Below, one piece after another: positions 53,754-61,866 of a stretch of DNA of 64,000 nt. The notes beneath the pieces were generated by a model. It was not told the DNA's origin and made no database searches. It was given only the letters and a program-made list of their open reading frames with translations. This DNA comes from Acidimicrobiales bacterium (lineage in GTDB: Bacteria > Actinomycetota > Acidimicrobiia > Acidimicrobiales > MedAcidi-G1). How positions within the stretch are numbered: the stretch's first letter is position 1; every line of letters starts with the position of its first letter. Where the stretch lies: positions 185,028 to 249,027 of the forward strand of contig JASLKK010000002.1 in the NCBI GenBank assembly GCA_030747595.1. The letters are read 5' to 3'. Made by a program: the position numbers and the translations under genes.

Positions 53754-54650
53754 TCAGGCGCGCCGACGGCGGTTGCCGCGACGTTCGCGGGCGCCGGCTA
53801 GCGCGTCCGGGTCACGGTGGTGGCGGATCCAGGTGGCGCAGTCGGCGTCGGCGCCGGCCAGCACGTCGGCGGCCTGGATGGCCGTTTTCACCTCGGCATG
53901 CAGCGGGCTCATGATGGCCGAGGTCATGCCGTGACTGATGGCCATGGCCAGGAACGTGCCGGTCACCGCGTGCCGGTTGGGTAGGCCGAAGCTCACGTTG
54001 GACGCGCCACACGTGGTGTTGACCTTCAGTTCCTCGCGCAGGCGCCGCACGAGGGTGAACACCTGCTGGCCGGCTGTCCCCATGGCGCCGATGGGCATGA
54101 CCAGAGGGTCGACCACCACGTCGGCGGCCGGGATGCCGTGGTCGGCGGCCCGTTCAACGATCTTCTTCGCCACGGCGAAACGCACGTCGGGGTCCTCGGA
54201 GATGCCGGTGTCGTCGTTGGAAATTGCCACTACCGCGGCGCCTGCCCGCGCGACCAGCGGTAGGACCCGTTCGAGCACCTCGTCCTCACCGGTGACCGAG
54301 TTGACCAGTGGCTTGCCCTGGTAGACGGCGATGCCGGCCTCTAGGGCCTCGATGATCGAGGAGTCGATGGAGAGCGGGACGTCGACCACCGACTGGACCA
54401 GCTTGATGGCCCGGGCTAGCAGGGCCGGCTCGTCGGCCAGCGGGATGCCGGCGTTGATGTCCAGCATCCGGGCGCCTGCCTCCACCTGGGCAATGGCGTC
54501 GGCCTCCACCCGGCTGAAGTCACCGGCCTTCATCTCCTCGGCGAGGAGCTTTCGGCCCGTGGGGTTGATGCGCTCGCCGATCATGACGAACGGTCGGCCG
54601 AAGCCGATGGCCACCTCACGGGTGTCCGAGCTGAGAATGGTGTCAGTCAT
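53754..54650 (-). CDS. Methyltetrahydrofolate:corrinoid methyltransferase (pterin-binding TIM barrel)
   Basis: A 298-residue pterin-binding protein of the MtgA/AcsE type: FVMIGERINPTGRKLLAEEM near 21-40, MLDINAG near 62-68, PLSIDSSIIEALEAG near 91-105, NSVTGE, and the NTTCGASNVSFGLPNRH segment. It passes the methyl group from the corrinoid protein to tetrahydrofolate (or back). The C-terminus ends in a basic RERRGNRRRRA tail. Gene order with the corrinoid protein upstream and activator downstream supports the role. Dihydropteroate synthase is excluded by motifs and context. Confidence 0.9.
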   Translation of the reverse strand: MTDTILSSDTREVAIGFGRPFVMIGERINPTGRKLLAEEMKAGDFSRVEADAIAQVEAGARMLDINAGIPLADEPALLARAIKLVQSVVDVPLSIDSSIIEALEAGIAVYQGKPLVNSVTGEDEVLERVLPLVARAGAAVVAISNDDTGISEDPDVRFAVAKKIVERAADHGIPAADVVVDPLVMPIGAMGTAGQQVFTLVRRLREELKVNTTCGASNVSFGLPNRHAVTGTFLAMAISHGMTSAIMSPLHAEVKTAIQAADVLAGADADCATWIRHHRDPDALAGARERRGNRRRRA

Positions 54651-54694
54651 CTTGGTGATGGCCCTCTGTCTTGTGCCATGTCTGGCGGGATGGT

Positions 54695-54994
54695 TCAGTT
54701 GTCGACGCCACCCGAGAGCACGAGGCGCTCGAGTCGGTCACGGTCATAGGCAGCATCTATGCGGGCGGCCTCGTCAGCCACAGCGGCGGCCATGTCAGCG
54801 GTGAGGGACACCGATTCCCGGCGCCACTGGGCCACGTAGGAGTCGGTGTCGTCCATTCCGGCGATCATGGCCGCCCGGTCGATGGCGTGCTGGAAGCGGG
54901 CATCCAGCAGGGCCTTCTCGCGGGTCCGTCCCTGCTGGGCGGTGATTTGGGCGGGGATGTCACGCCAGTAGATGGTGACGAGCTGGGCGGCCAT
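54695..54994 (-). CDS. Small 'virulence factor' family (PF13769-like) protein
   Basis: A 99-residue protein starting at the ATG 2 nt past the DUF1638 stop, with AGGAG about 12 nt upstream inside that gene. The core ITIYWRDIPAQITAQQGR-like opening (here VTIYWRDIPAQITAQQGR), then LDARFQHAIDRAAM and DTDSYVAQWRRE, match the small family labelled 'virulence factor' in databases. That label has no relevance here: it sits between DUF1638 and a corrinoid methyltransferase gene, so a role in methyl transfer or corrinoid handling is more likely. No catalytic motif is evident. Confidence 0.75.
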   Translation of the reverse strand: MAAQLVTIYWRDIPAQITAQQGRTREKALLDARFQHAIDRAAMIAGMDDTDSYVAQWRRESVSLTADMAAAVADEAARIDAAYDRDRLERLVLSGGVDN

Positions 54995-54998
54995 GAGT

Positions 54999-55667
54999 TC
55001 AATGGGCTCCTGTGGGAAGGGGTGACCTGGCGGGGCCGGTGATGGCCACCGAGGTCCCGGCCAGCAAGTGGGTCTCCAGGTTGCCGAGACCGGTGGGGCG
55101 GTGTTCGAAGGCCAGTCCGAGTCGGATAGCTGCGGCCCGCGCCTGTTCCAGCAGGTCGGGATCGTCCACCTGGGAGAGATAGGCGAGGCGTCGGTAGTTG
55201 CCAAACACCGCCTCGAGCATCTCGGGGTGGGTGTCTAGCCAGAAGGCCTTCACCACCAGACGGTCGAAGTGCTTCACCAGGTAGTCGGTTAGGAAGAAGG
55301 TGCCCAGCTCCTCGGCGTGCAGGTCCGTGAAGGCCGCTGAGCCGGCCAGGAATTCGTAGCAGTGGTCGCCGGGTAGGCGGTCGATACCCAGTTCGGTACA
55401 CACCGCGTCGAGGCGACCACCGGTGCCACAGTCGCCGTAGCCCACGAAGATCCGCTGGTAATGGTCGGCGGCGGCCCGGACGCGTGTGGCGACGGCCTGG
55501 GGGATGACGTCTGGCGTGTTGTGGTACGAGGCGGGCAGACACTCGACGTCGACATGGGTGAGGCCGTTGGCCTCCACCACCTGGAGCAACTCGCGGGCGA
55601 GTGCGCCACAGGCGACGACGAGAGTTCGCCCGCCGGGTGCCTCGGTGGCACCGGTGGGCTCGTTCAC
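54999..55667 (-). CDS. DUF1638 family protein
   Basis: A 222-residue protein matching DUF1638: TLVVACGALARELLQVVEANG near 15-35, VECLPASYHNTPDVIPQAV, IFVGYGDCGTGGRLD near 73-87, and HCYEFLAGSAAFTDLHAEELGTFFLTDYLVKHF. The conserved Cys and His positions (ACGAL, YGDCGTGG, DHCYEF) could bind a metal or cofactor. The family has no proven function. It lies 8 nt after the corrinoid protein gene and 4 nt before the small PF13769-like gene, so it is probably an integral part of the corrinoid system. Confidence 0.82.
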   Translation of the reverse strand: MNEPTGATEAPGGRTLVVACGALARELLQVVEANGLTHVDVECLPASYHNTPDVIPQAVATRVRAAADHYQRIFVGYGDCGTGGRLDAVCTELGIDRLPGDHCYEFLAGSAAFTDLHAEELGTFFLTDYLVKHFDRLVVKAFWLDTHPEMLEAVFGNYRRLAYLSQVDDPDLLEQARAAAIRLGLAFEHRPTGLGNLETHLLAGTSVAITGPARSPLPTGAH

Positions 55668-55675
55668 CGTCCGGG

Positions 55676-56383
55676 TCAGGCGGCCGCGGCCCGGCGTTCG
55701 GACACCAGGCGGCTCGCCGTCTCGGCAGCCACCGCGGCATCGCGGCAGTAGGCGTCGGCACCGATGGCCTCGCCAAACTCCTCGTTCAGCGGGGCACCAC
55801 CGACGATCACCGAGTACTCCTCGCGGAGGCTCTTCTCCTCAAGGGTGTCGATGACGACCTTCATGTACGGCATGGTGGTCGTCAGCAGGGCCGACATGCC
55901 GAGGATGTCGGGCTTGTGCTCGTCGAGTGCCCCGAGGAACTCCTCGACGTCGGTATTGATGCCGAGGTCGATGACCTCGAAGCCGGCGCCCTCGAGCATC
56001 ATCCCGACCAGGTTCTTGCCGATGTCGTGGATGTCGCCCTTGACGGTACCGATCACCACCTTGCCAATGGGCTCAGCGCCTGTCTCGGCCAGCAGGGGCC
56101 GGAGGATGGCCATGCCGGCCTTCATGGCGTTGGCGGACAGCAGTACCTCGGGTACGAAGAGGATGCCATCGCGGAAGTCGATGCCCACGATCCGCATGCC
56201 TTCGACCAGGGCGTCGTTCAGGACTCGGCCGGGGTCCCAGCCGCGACCCAGGAGGATGTTGGTGCCTTCGCTGATCTCGTCGCCGAGGCCGTCGTAGAGG
56301 TCGTCATGCATCTGGGCTGTGAGATCCTCGTCACTGAGGTCCGCCAGGATGATCTCTTCTTCGATGTTTTGCTCTTCGGCCAT
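55676..56383 (-). CDS. Corrinoid (cobalamin-binding) methyltransferase protein, MtbC/MttC type
   Basis: A 235-residue two-domain protein. Residues ~15-95 are the four-helix cap (GLGDEISEGTNILLGRGWDP; FVPEVLLSANAMKAGM). The Rossmann B12 domain has the base-off signature Asp117-x-His119-x2-Gly122 (GTVKGDIHDIGKN), then DLGINTDVEEFL, and the closing VGGAPLNEEFGEAIGAD motif. The histidine is the lower cobalt ligand. It carries the methyl group between the MttB-family enzyme and the folate methyltransferase. GGAG precedes the ATG by about 8 nt. First gene of the minus-strand methyl operon, facing the IclR gene. Confidence 0.93.
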   Translation of the reverse strand: MAEEQNIEEEIILADLSDEDLTAQMHDDLYDGLGDEISEGTNILLGRGWDPGRVLNDALVEGMRIVGIDFRDGILFVPEVLLSANAMKAGMAILRPLLAETGAEPIGKVVIGTVKGDIHDIGKNLVGMMLEGAGFEVIDLGINTDVEEFLGALDEHKPDILGMSALLTTTMPYMKVVIDTLEEKSLREEYSVIVGGAPLNEEFGEAIGADAYCRDAAVAAETASRLVSERRAAAA

Positions 56384-56496
56384 GGATGCGCTCCGTTGCG
56401 AATCGGGGGACGTGTTTTACGTCCCGTGGTCAGCCGTTGCTGCCCCGGGGGGCGGTGTGGAATGTCGTCACGCTACCTGAGGTGCTCATAATCAGT

Positions 56497-56513
56497 TTCC
56501 CGCTAGGCGGGAA
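56497..56513. promoter_or_regulatory. Perfect TTCCCGC palindrome, candidate IclR operator 1
   Basis: TTCCCGC, spacer TAG, GCGGGAA: an exact 17-bp inverted repeat in the 292-nt divergent region between the corrinoid protein gene and the IclR gene. A 14-of-17 match recurs at 56575, and a lone half-site-like GGTGGGAA lies at 56524-56531. This would allow one regulator to act on both promoters. Confidence 0.55.
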
Positions 56514-56574
56514 GATCCTGTATGGTGGGAAATCTACTAACCCTCAGTTGGGTTGTCCACCCACCGGAATGTGC

Positions 56575-56591
56575 TTCCCGCTATGTGGGAC
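56575..56591. promoter_or_regulatory. TTCCCGC repeat, candidate IclR operator 2
   Basis: TTCCCGC, spacer TAT, GTGGGAC: 14 of 17 positions match the perfect palindrome at 56497, with the left arm identical. Centres are 78 nt apart. It lies about 85 nt before the IclR start, suited to autoregulation. The remaining sequence of this divergent gap shows no other clear element. Confidence 0.5.
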
Positions 56592-56675
56592 GTCGCTTGG
56601 TGGATCGCCTGGCAGGGCAGATAACGGAATGCCGAAACCCATGGCAGCGTTCATGGGGGAGAGGCGAGCAGACAT

Positions 56676-57419
56676 ATGCAGATCGTCCAGAGCATCGACC
56701 GGGCCTTCCAGATCCTGACCGAGGTGGCTGACGATCCGTCGGGGATCAGCGAGATCTCACGACGGCTCGGTCTTCCGACGAGCACGGTGGCCCGGCTGCT
56801 GGCCACCCTTGAGCAGTTAGGGGCCGTTGAGCGACTGGCTGACGACAGCGGCTACCGGATCGGCCCGTCGGTGGTCACCATGGCGGCCAGTGTGGATACG
56901 ACCCAAAGCCTCCTGGCCGTGGCTCAGCCGACCATGCAGGAACTGGTCGACCTGGTGGCCGAGGCGGTAGGTCTGTCCGTCCCGGCGGGATACGACGTCC
57001 ACTACATCGGTCAGATCGACTGCGCGAACCCCGTCCAGGTCCGGGACTGGACGGGGGTCAGCCTGCCCATGCACATTGTCCCCTCGGGCATGGTCGTCCT
57101 CGCCCACTGGCCCGATGAGGCCGTTGACCGCTACCTGAACCGTAATCTCGACCGGTACACGCCGAGATCGGTCACCATGCCGGACCGGATCCGAGCCCGT
57201 CTCGACGAGGTCCGCGAGACTGGGATCTTCTGGATGGAGGAGGAGTTCTCCGAGGGCATCAACTCGGTGGCCGCGCCGTTGTTCAACCAGGCCGGCGCCG
57301 TGGTGGGTGCCCTGCACAGTCACGGACCGAGCTACCGGTTCCCCGACAAGACGTTGAAAGACATCGTGGCAGACCGGGTGCGTTGGGCAGCCGACGAGAT
57401 CTCGTCCGCCCTTGGCTAG
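56676..57419 (+). CDS. IclR family transcriptional regulator
   Basis: A 247-residue IclR protein. The N-terminal winged helix-turn-helix covers about residues 1-65 (SIDRAFQILTEVADDPSGISEI, GLPTSTVARLLATLEQLGAVER), followed by the GAF-like effector domain (MQELVDLVAEAVGLSVPAGYDVHYIGQID; EEEFSEGINSVAAPLFNQAGAVVGAL). It is divergent from the corrinoid methyltransferase operon, with two operator-like repeats between them, so it probably controls that operon and itself. The effector would be the methylated substrate or a product. Confidence 0.92.
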   Translation: MQIVQSIDRAFQILTEVADDPSGISEISRRLGLPTSTVARLLATLEQLGAVERLADDSGYRIGPSVVTMAASVDTTQSLLAVAQPTMQELVDLVAEAVGLSVPAGYDVHYIGQIDCANPVQVRDWTGVSLPMHIVPSGMVVLAHWPDEAVDRYLNRNLDRYTPRSVTMPDRIRARLDEVRETGIFWMEEEFSEGINSVAAPLFNQAGAVVGALHSHGPSYRFPDKTLKDIVADRVRWAADEISSALG

Positions 57420-57450
57420 GTGGCTTGATTCCGGTTCCGGTGGAGGCAGG

Positions 57451-57483
57451 ACCAGCGGCCTGACTTCAGGTTCTCCAGCTGGT
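57451..57483. terminator. Nested stem-loops between IclR and SDR stops
   Basis: An outer pair ACCAGC/GCTGGT (57451-57456 and 57478-57483) encloses an inner CCTGA, CT, TCAGG hairpin (57459-57470) in the gap between the two convergent genes, running slightly into the SDR 3' end. The symmetry would work for transcripts from both sides. No T-run. Confidence 0.35.
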
Positions 57484-58311
57484 TCGCAGCGTCTCGAGGC
57501 CACCGTCCACCGAGATGGTCTGACCGTTGACGAACCGGGCGGCCGGCGACGCCAGAAACACGGCCATGGCCGCGATGTCCCGCCCCTCGACGAAGGTCCG
57601 CATCGAGACCTGCTTCTCGTAGGCGGCCCGCAGGTCGGCGGCTGATTCACCGGTGGCGGCCGCCTCGGCATCGATCACCCGCACCATCCGGTCGCCGTCC
57701 ACCGAGCCGGGACACAGCACGTTCACTCGGATCCCAAACTCGCCCACTTCCATGGCCAGCGTGTCGCCCAGTCCGATGATGGCGTACTTGGATGCTGCGT
57801 ACGGCGAACGCATCGGGAAGCCGGTGATCCCCGCGGTCGACGAGGTCAACAGGATCGATCCGCCTCCGGTGGCCCGCATGGCTGGGACGGCCCGGCGGCA
57901 GCAGAGGAAGGCGCTGCGCACGTTGACGGCCATGGTCTGATCCCAACCCTCGGCGTCGAGGTCCTCGATCGGTCCGGTGGGGCCGGCGATACCCACGTTG
58001 GCGCACAGTACGTCCAGCCCGCCCAGACCGCCGGCGTCGGCCGGGGCTAGCACTGTGGCGAAAAGCTCGTCTACTCCGGCGGGATCGGAGACGTCCACGC
58101 CGCTGAAGCCACAACCCTCGGGTTGGCCGCCTCGGGAAGCGGGCAGGTCGGCCACGTGCACCCGGGCACCCGCATCGCTGAAGGCCTCGGCCATGGCCCG
58201 TCCTATACCTGAGGCACCCCCGGTGATCAGCACGCGCTGCGGATCCGTTGCTGGTGGTCTGGTTGTCCGCGGTTCGGTCGCCGGTGGGTTGGTCGCCTGT
58301 GGTTCGGCCAT
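57466..58311 (-). CDS. Short-chain dehydrogenase/reductase with Pro/Thr-rich N-terminus
   Basis: A 281-residue SDR: TGGASGIG at 30-37, ANVG in place of NAG near 104-107, and active-site Tyr171-x3-Lys175 (YAASK). An acidic residue after the second strand (ADLP) suggests NAD(H). Before the fold lies a 25-residue tail of near-repeats (NPPATEP, RPPATDP), encoded by a repetitive stretch, possibly added by slippage. I start at the ATG after GGGAG/AAAGG; a longer frame upstream runs through the promoter region. Divergent from the dimethylglycine dehydrogenase gene across a 17-bp palindrome. Confidence 0.85.
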   Translation of the reverse strand: MAEPQATNPPATEPRTTRPPATDPQRVLITGGASGIGRAMAEAFSDAGARVHVADLPASRGGQPEGCGFSGVDVSDPAGVDELFATVLAPADAGGLGGLDVLCANVGIAGPTGPIEDLDAEGWDQTMAVNVRSAFLCCRRAVPAMRATGGGSILLTSSTAGITGFPMRSPYAASKYAIIGLGDTLAMEVGEFGIRVNVLCPGSVDGDRMVRVIDAEAAATGESAADLRAAYEKQVSMRTFVEGRDIAAMAVFLASPAARFVNGQTISVDGGLETLRTSWRT

Positions 58312-58376
58312 GGGCCTTTCGACTCCCTTCCGATGGCATCTGTCTCGGGCGCGGAAGTTACTCCCCTGATGGGTGT

Positions 58377-58393
58377 CCTGACGGTACGTCAGG
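58377..58393. promoter_or_regulatory. Perfect 17-bp palindrome in the SDR/dimethylglycine dehydrogenase promoter
   Basis: CCTGACG, spacer GTA, CGTCAGG with exact 7-nt arms, in the 245-nt divergent gap. It shares 15 of 17 positions with the site at the OYE gene start (46820-46835). No T-run and no gene end nearby, so an operator is more likely than a terminator. The rest of the gap shows only the AGGAG ribosome-binding site at 58543. Confidence 0.55.
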
Positions 58394-58556
58394 TACGAAC
58401 GATTTAGCGGCGCCCGATTGTCAGCATCATCCGGAGGGGGTAGGTACGCTTCCGGCGCCTCGCGGCGACCGCTGTCGGGCATCCCATCAACCGCCCCCGG
58501 TCGGACCCACCCTCGTGGTCGAGCCGCCCCGGGCCGTGTCGCAGGAGAACAACCGA

Positions 58557-61076
58557 ATGAGTGATTTCCCGACTCGCGCCAATGTCGTCGTGATCGGTGC
58601 CGGCATTGTCGGTAACTGTCTCGTCGGCCATCTGGCCCGCCTCGGCTGGACCGACCTGGTCCTGCTGGAAAAGGGCCCGTTGCCCAATCCTGGAGGTTCG
58701 ACTGGCCACGCGTCGAACTTCATCTTCCCGGTCGACCACAACAAGGAGATGGCCCTGCTCGGCGAGCAGAGCGCCAACCAGTACCGGGACATGCAGATGT
58801 CGGTCGACTCCGGCGGCATAGAGGTGGCCCGCACTCAGGCTCGCATGGACGAGCTCACCCGCCGCATGACCTCGGCCAAGGCGTGGGGCATCGAGGCCCA
58901 CATGCTGACCCCCTCCCAGGTCAAGGAACTCGTCCCGTTCATCAACGAGGACGTCATCCTCGGTGGGTTCCACTGTCCGACGGTGTCGGTCGTGGACTCG
59001 CTCGAGACGGGTACCACCATGCGCCGTGAGGCCATCGAGAAGGCCGGCTGCCAGGTGTTCGCGAATACCGAGGTGCTCGACATCGAGACCGCCGAAGGCG
59101 CCGGCGGGATCACCACCGTTGCGGCCGTGGTGACCGACAAGGGCACCATCGAGGCCGACTACGTGGTCGTGGCTTGTGGCGTGTGGTCCAACCGCATCGC
59201 CAACATGGCTGGCGCCACCATCCCGCTGGTCCCTGCCGTCCACCAGATGGCCGACGTGGGCCCCATGGACATCCTCGCCGAGACCAACAACGAGATCGGC
59301 TACCCGGTCGTCCGGGACATGGACACCTTCTGCTATGAGCGGCAGTCGTCGGGTTCCATGGAGGTCGGCTCTTACGGCCACCGGGCGATCCTCCACCACC
59401 CGGATGAGATTCCGTCCAACGCCGAGGCAGCGCTGTCGCCGACGGAGATGCCGTTCACGCCGGACGACTTCGACGACCAGATGGAGACGGCCATCGAGCT
59501 AATGGACATGCTGGGCGACGCCGAGATCAAGTACGCCATCAACGGTCTACTCTCGCTGACACCGGACACCATGCCCTGCCTAGGTGAGACCACCGAGGTG
59601 CGCAACCTCTGGTCAGCCGCCGCCGTGTGGGTCAAGGAGGGTCCGGGCATGGCCCAGGTCGTCGCCGAGTGGATGACCCATGGCTACCCCCGAGTGATCG
59701 ACGTCCACGGTGCCGACGTCGCCCGCTTCTACGACCAGGAGCGCTCCGACGAGCACATCTGGTCCCGGGCCGACGAGCACTTCATCAAGACCTACGGGAT
59801 CGTCCACCCGGCCGAGCAGTGGGAGGGGCGCCGAAACCTCGAGGTCGGCCCGTACTTCTCGCGCCAGCAGGACCTCGACGCCACCTTCTTCCAGGCCCGG
59901 ACCTGGGAGCGTCCGCAGTGGTACGGCGCCAACGCCGACCTCGTCGAGCGCTACGGCTTGGCTGAGCGCGAGGTCGAGTGGGACAACCGATGGTGGAGCC
60001 CCATCACCACCGGAGAGCACCTCAACATGCGTGAGCACTGTGGTGTGGTCGACCTGAGCTCGTTCCAGATCTACGAACTCGACGGCCCCGGAGCCATTGA
60101 GTATGCCGAGCGTCTGGCCGTCAACAAGGTCGACGTGGCCGTGGGTCGGTCGATCTACACCCCGTGGCTGACCCCCGATGGTGGTTTCCACTCCGACCTC
60201 ACGATGATGCGTCTTGGTGAGGACCGGATGCGGATCGTGACCGGCGTGTTCGACGGTGGCCGCGACGAGTTCTGGACCCGTCGCCACATGCCGACCGACG
60301 GCTCGGTGACGTTCACCAACATCACCCGGCAGCTCACCACGCTCGGCCTGTGGGGCCCCAACGCTCCGGCCGTGCTGTTTCAGTTGACCGGTCAGGACCT
60401 CAGTCAGGACGGCTCCCCCTACGGCTCGATCATTGATGCCGAGGTGGCCGGCCTACCCGTCCAGCTATTCCGCATCTCCTACGTCGGTGACACCGGCTGG
60501 GAGATTTACACGGCGTGGGAGAACGGCCCCGCCCTTTGGGACGCGCTCATGGAGGCCGGCGCCGACCTGGGCATCCGCCCGACCGGTGGTGGCGTGTACG
60601 GCTCGTCAGGTCGCCTCGAAAAGGGCTACCGCCTGATGGGTGCCGAACTGGAGAGCGAATACAACCCGCTGGAAGCCGGTCTGGCCCGACCGAAGCTCAA
60701 GGCCGCCGACTTCATCGGACGTGACGCCTACCACGCAGCCCGCGAGGCTGGTGATCCCGAGGTGTCGATGTGCACCCTGACCGTCGAGGACCAGACCGAC
60801 GGCCAGGGCCGGTCGCGACACATGATGGGCGGCAACGAGCCCATCCTGGATGCCGACGGCGGCCGCATCGTCGACAGCCACGGCCGAGTCAGCCGGGCCA
60901 CCTCGGCGGGTTACGGCCCATCGGTCGGAAAGCACCTGTTGATGTCGTACCTGCCGCGGGAGCTCGCCGTGGCCGGCACCGACCTACAGGTCATGTACAT
61001 GAACGAGCTGTACCCGGTGAAGGTGGCCTCCACTGGGGCGGTGTTCGATCCGGACGACACGCGACTGAAGGGTTGA
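58557..61076 (+). CDS. Dimethylglycine/sarcosine dehydrogenase: FAD oxidase domain fused to GcvT-like folate domain
   Basis: An 839-residue two-part enzyme. Residues 1 to ~400 are a DAO-type FAD domain: VVVIGAGIVGNCLVGHLARLG at 10-30 and GSTGHAS with His51 at the position used for covalent FAD in dimethylglycine oxidases. From ~430 to the end is a GcvT-like tetrahydrofolate domain (HCGVVDLSSFQIYELDGPGA; DTGWEIYTAWENG). It oxidises an N-methyl amine and traps the formaldehyde as methylene-tetrahydrofolate. AGGAG lies 9 nt before the chosen ATG. etfB follows after 10 nt, so electrons go to ETF rather than oxygen. Dimethylglycine or sarcosine is the likely substrate. Confidence 0.9.
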   Translation: MSDFPTRANVVVIGAGIVGNCLVGHLARLGWTDLVLLEKGPLPNPGGSTGHASNFIFPVDHNKEMALLGEQSANQYRDMQMSVDSGGIEVARTQARMDELTRRMTSAKAWGIEAHMLTPSQVKELVPFINEDVILGGFHCPTVSVVDSLETGTTMRREAIEKAGCQVFANTEVLDIETAEGAGGITTVAAVVTDKGTIEADYVVVACGVWSNRIANMAGATIPLVPAVHQMADVGPMDILAETNNEIGYPVVRDMDTFCYERQSSGSMEVGSYGHRAILHHPDEIPSNAEAALSPTEMPFTPDDFDDQMETAIELMDMLGDAEIKYAINGLLSLTPDTMPCLGETTEVRNLWSAAAVWVKEGPGMAQVVAEWMTHGYPRVIDVHGADVARFYDQERSDEHIWSRADEHFIKTYGIVHPAEQWEGRRNLEVGPYFSRQQDLDATFFQARTWERPQWYGANADLVERYGLAEREVEWDNRWWSPITTGEHLNMREHCGVVDLSSFQIYELDGPGAIEYAERLAVNKVDVAVGRSIYTPWLTPDGGFHSDLTMMRLGEDRMRIVTGVFDGGRDEFWTRRHMPTDGSVTFTNITRQLTTLGLWGPNAPAVLFQLTGQDLSQDGSPYGSIIDAEVAGLPVQLFRISYVGDTGWEIYTAWENGPALWDALMEAGADLGIRPTGGGVYGSSGRLEKGYRLMGAELESEYNPLEAGLARPKLKAADFIGRDAYHAAREAGDPEVSMCTLTVEDQTDGQGRSRHMMGGNEPILDADGGRIVDSHGRVSRATSAGYGPSVGKHLLMSYLPRELAVAGTDLQVMYMNELYPVKVASTGAVFDPDDTRLKG

Positions 61077-61086
61077 TCCGACGACC

Positions 61087-61866
61087 ATGAGGATCCTCGT
61101 CTGCGTTAAACGCGTACCGGCTCCCGGGGCACGCATCAACGTGACCGCCGACGGTCAAACCGTCGACGCCGCCCATCTGGGCTTCACCACTAGCCCGCAC
61201 GAGGAGTGCGCGGTAGAGGAAGCCGTCCAGCTGACCGAGGCCCACGGGGGCGAGGTCACCGTCATGACCCTTGGCCCGGCGGAGGCCGAGGAGCAGCTGC
61301 GCTACGCGGCCAGCGTCGGCGCCCACCACTTCGTGCTGATCCCGATCAACGACGTCGACTGGGACCCGCAACGCACCGCGTTGGCTCTGACCGAGGCCAT
61401 TGCCGCGGTAGAGGAGACCAACGGTGCATTCGACCTGATCCTGTTTGGGAACGAGTCGGCCGACGCCGGTGGCTTCCAGGTCGGGGTGCGGGTGGCCAAC
61501 CACCTTGGACGTCCCATCGTGAACGGCATCAAGGGAATCGAGATTGGTGGGGAACTGGACGAGGGCGTGGCCGCGGCCCGTCGGGAGATCGACGGCGGCT
61601 TTGAGGTCTACAACGTGCCTATGCCGGCGGTGTTGGGTGTCAAGGAGGGGATCAACCTCCCGCGGTATCCGACCATGAAGGGCCGTCTGGCTTCCAAGAA
61701 GGCCGTGGTGGACACCGACGAGCGGATCGTCGAGGCCGGTGGGCAGGTGCGGTTGCGCCTCCACCGCCCGGTGGAGCAGATCAGCGAGACGGTGATCTTG
61801 GGAACTGGCCCGGAGGCCGCCCCGGCGGTCGTGGACCTGCTTGAGGAACTTGGGGTGCTGTCATGA
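61087..61866 (+). CDS. etfB: Electron transfer flavoprotein beta subunit
   Basis: A 259-residue EtfB: MRILVCVKRVPAPGARINVT at the N-terminus, and the signature region VANHLGRPIVNGIKGIEI plus GVKEGINLPRYPTMKGRLASKK near 180-201. It forms a heterodimer with EtfA that carries electrons from flavin dehydrogenases to the membrane quinone pool. It starts 10 nt after the dimethylglycine dehydrogenase gene and overlaps etfA by 4 nt, suggesting a dedicated ETF for this pathway. No ETF:quinone oxidoreductase is in the window. Confidence 0.95.
   Translation: MRILVCVKRVPAPGARINVTADGQTVDAAHLGFTTSPHEECAVEEAVQLTEAHGGEVTVMTLGPAEAEEQLRYAASVGAHHFVLIPINDVDWDPQRTALALTEAIAAVEETNGAFDLILFGNESADAGGFQVGVRVANHLGRPIVNGIKGIEIGGELDEGVAAARREIDGGFEVYNVPMPAVLGVKEGINLPRYPTMKGRLASKKAVVDTDERIVEAGGQVRLRLHRPVEQISETVILGTGPEAAPAVVDLLEELGVLS

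Noticed and set aside
58404-59399. Minus-strand open frame (331 codons) opposite the dimethylglycine dehydrogenase
   Set aside because: Antisense shadow of the FAD domain; it would also cover the promoter palindrome and has no recognisable domain.
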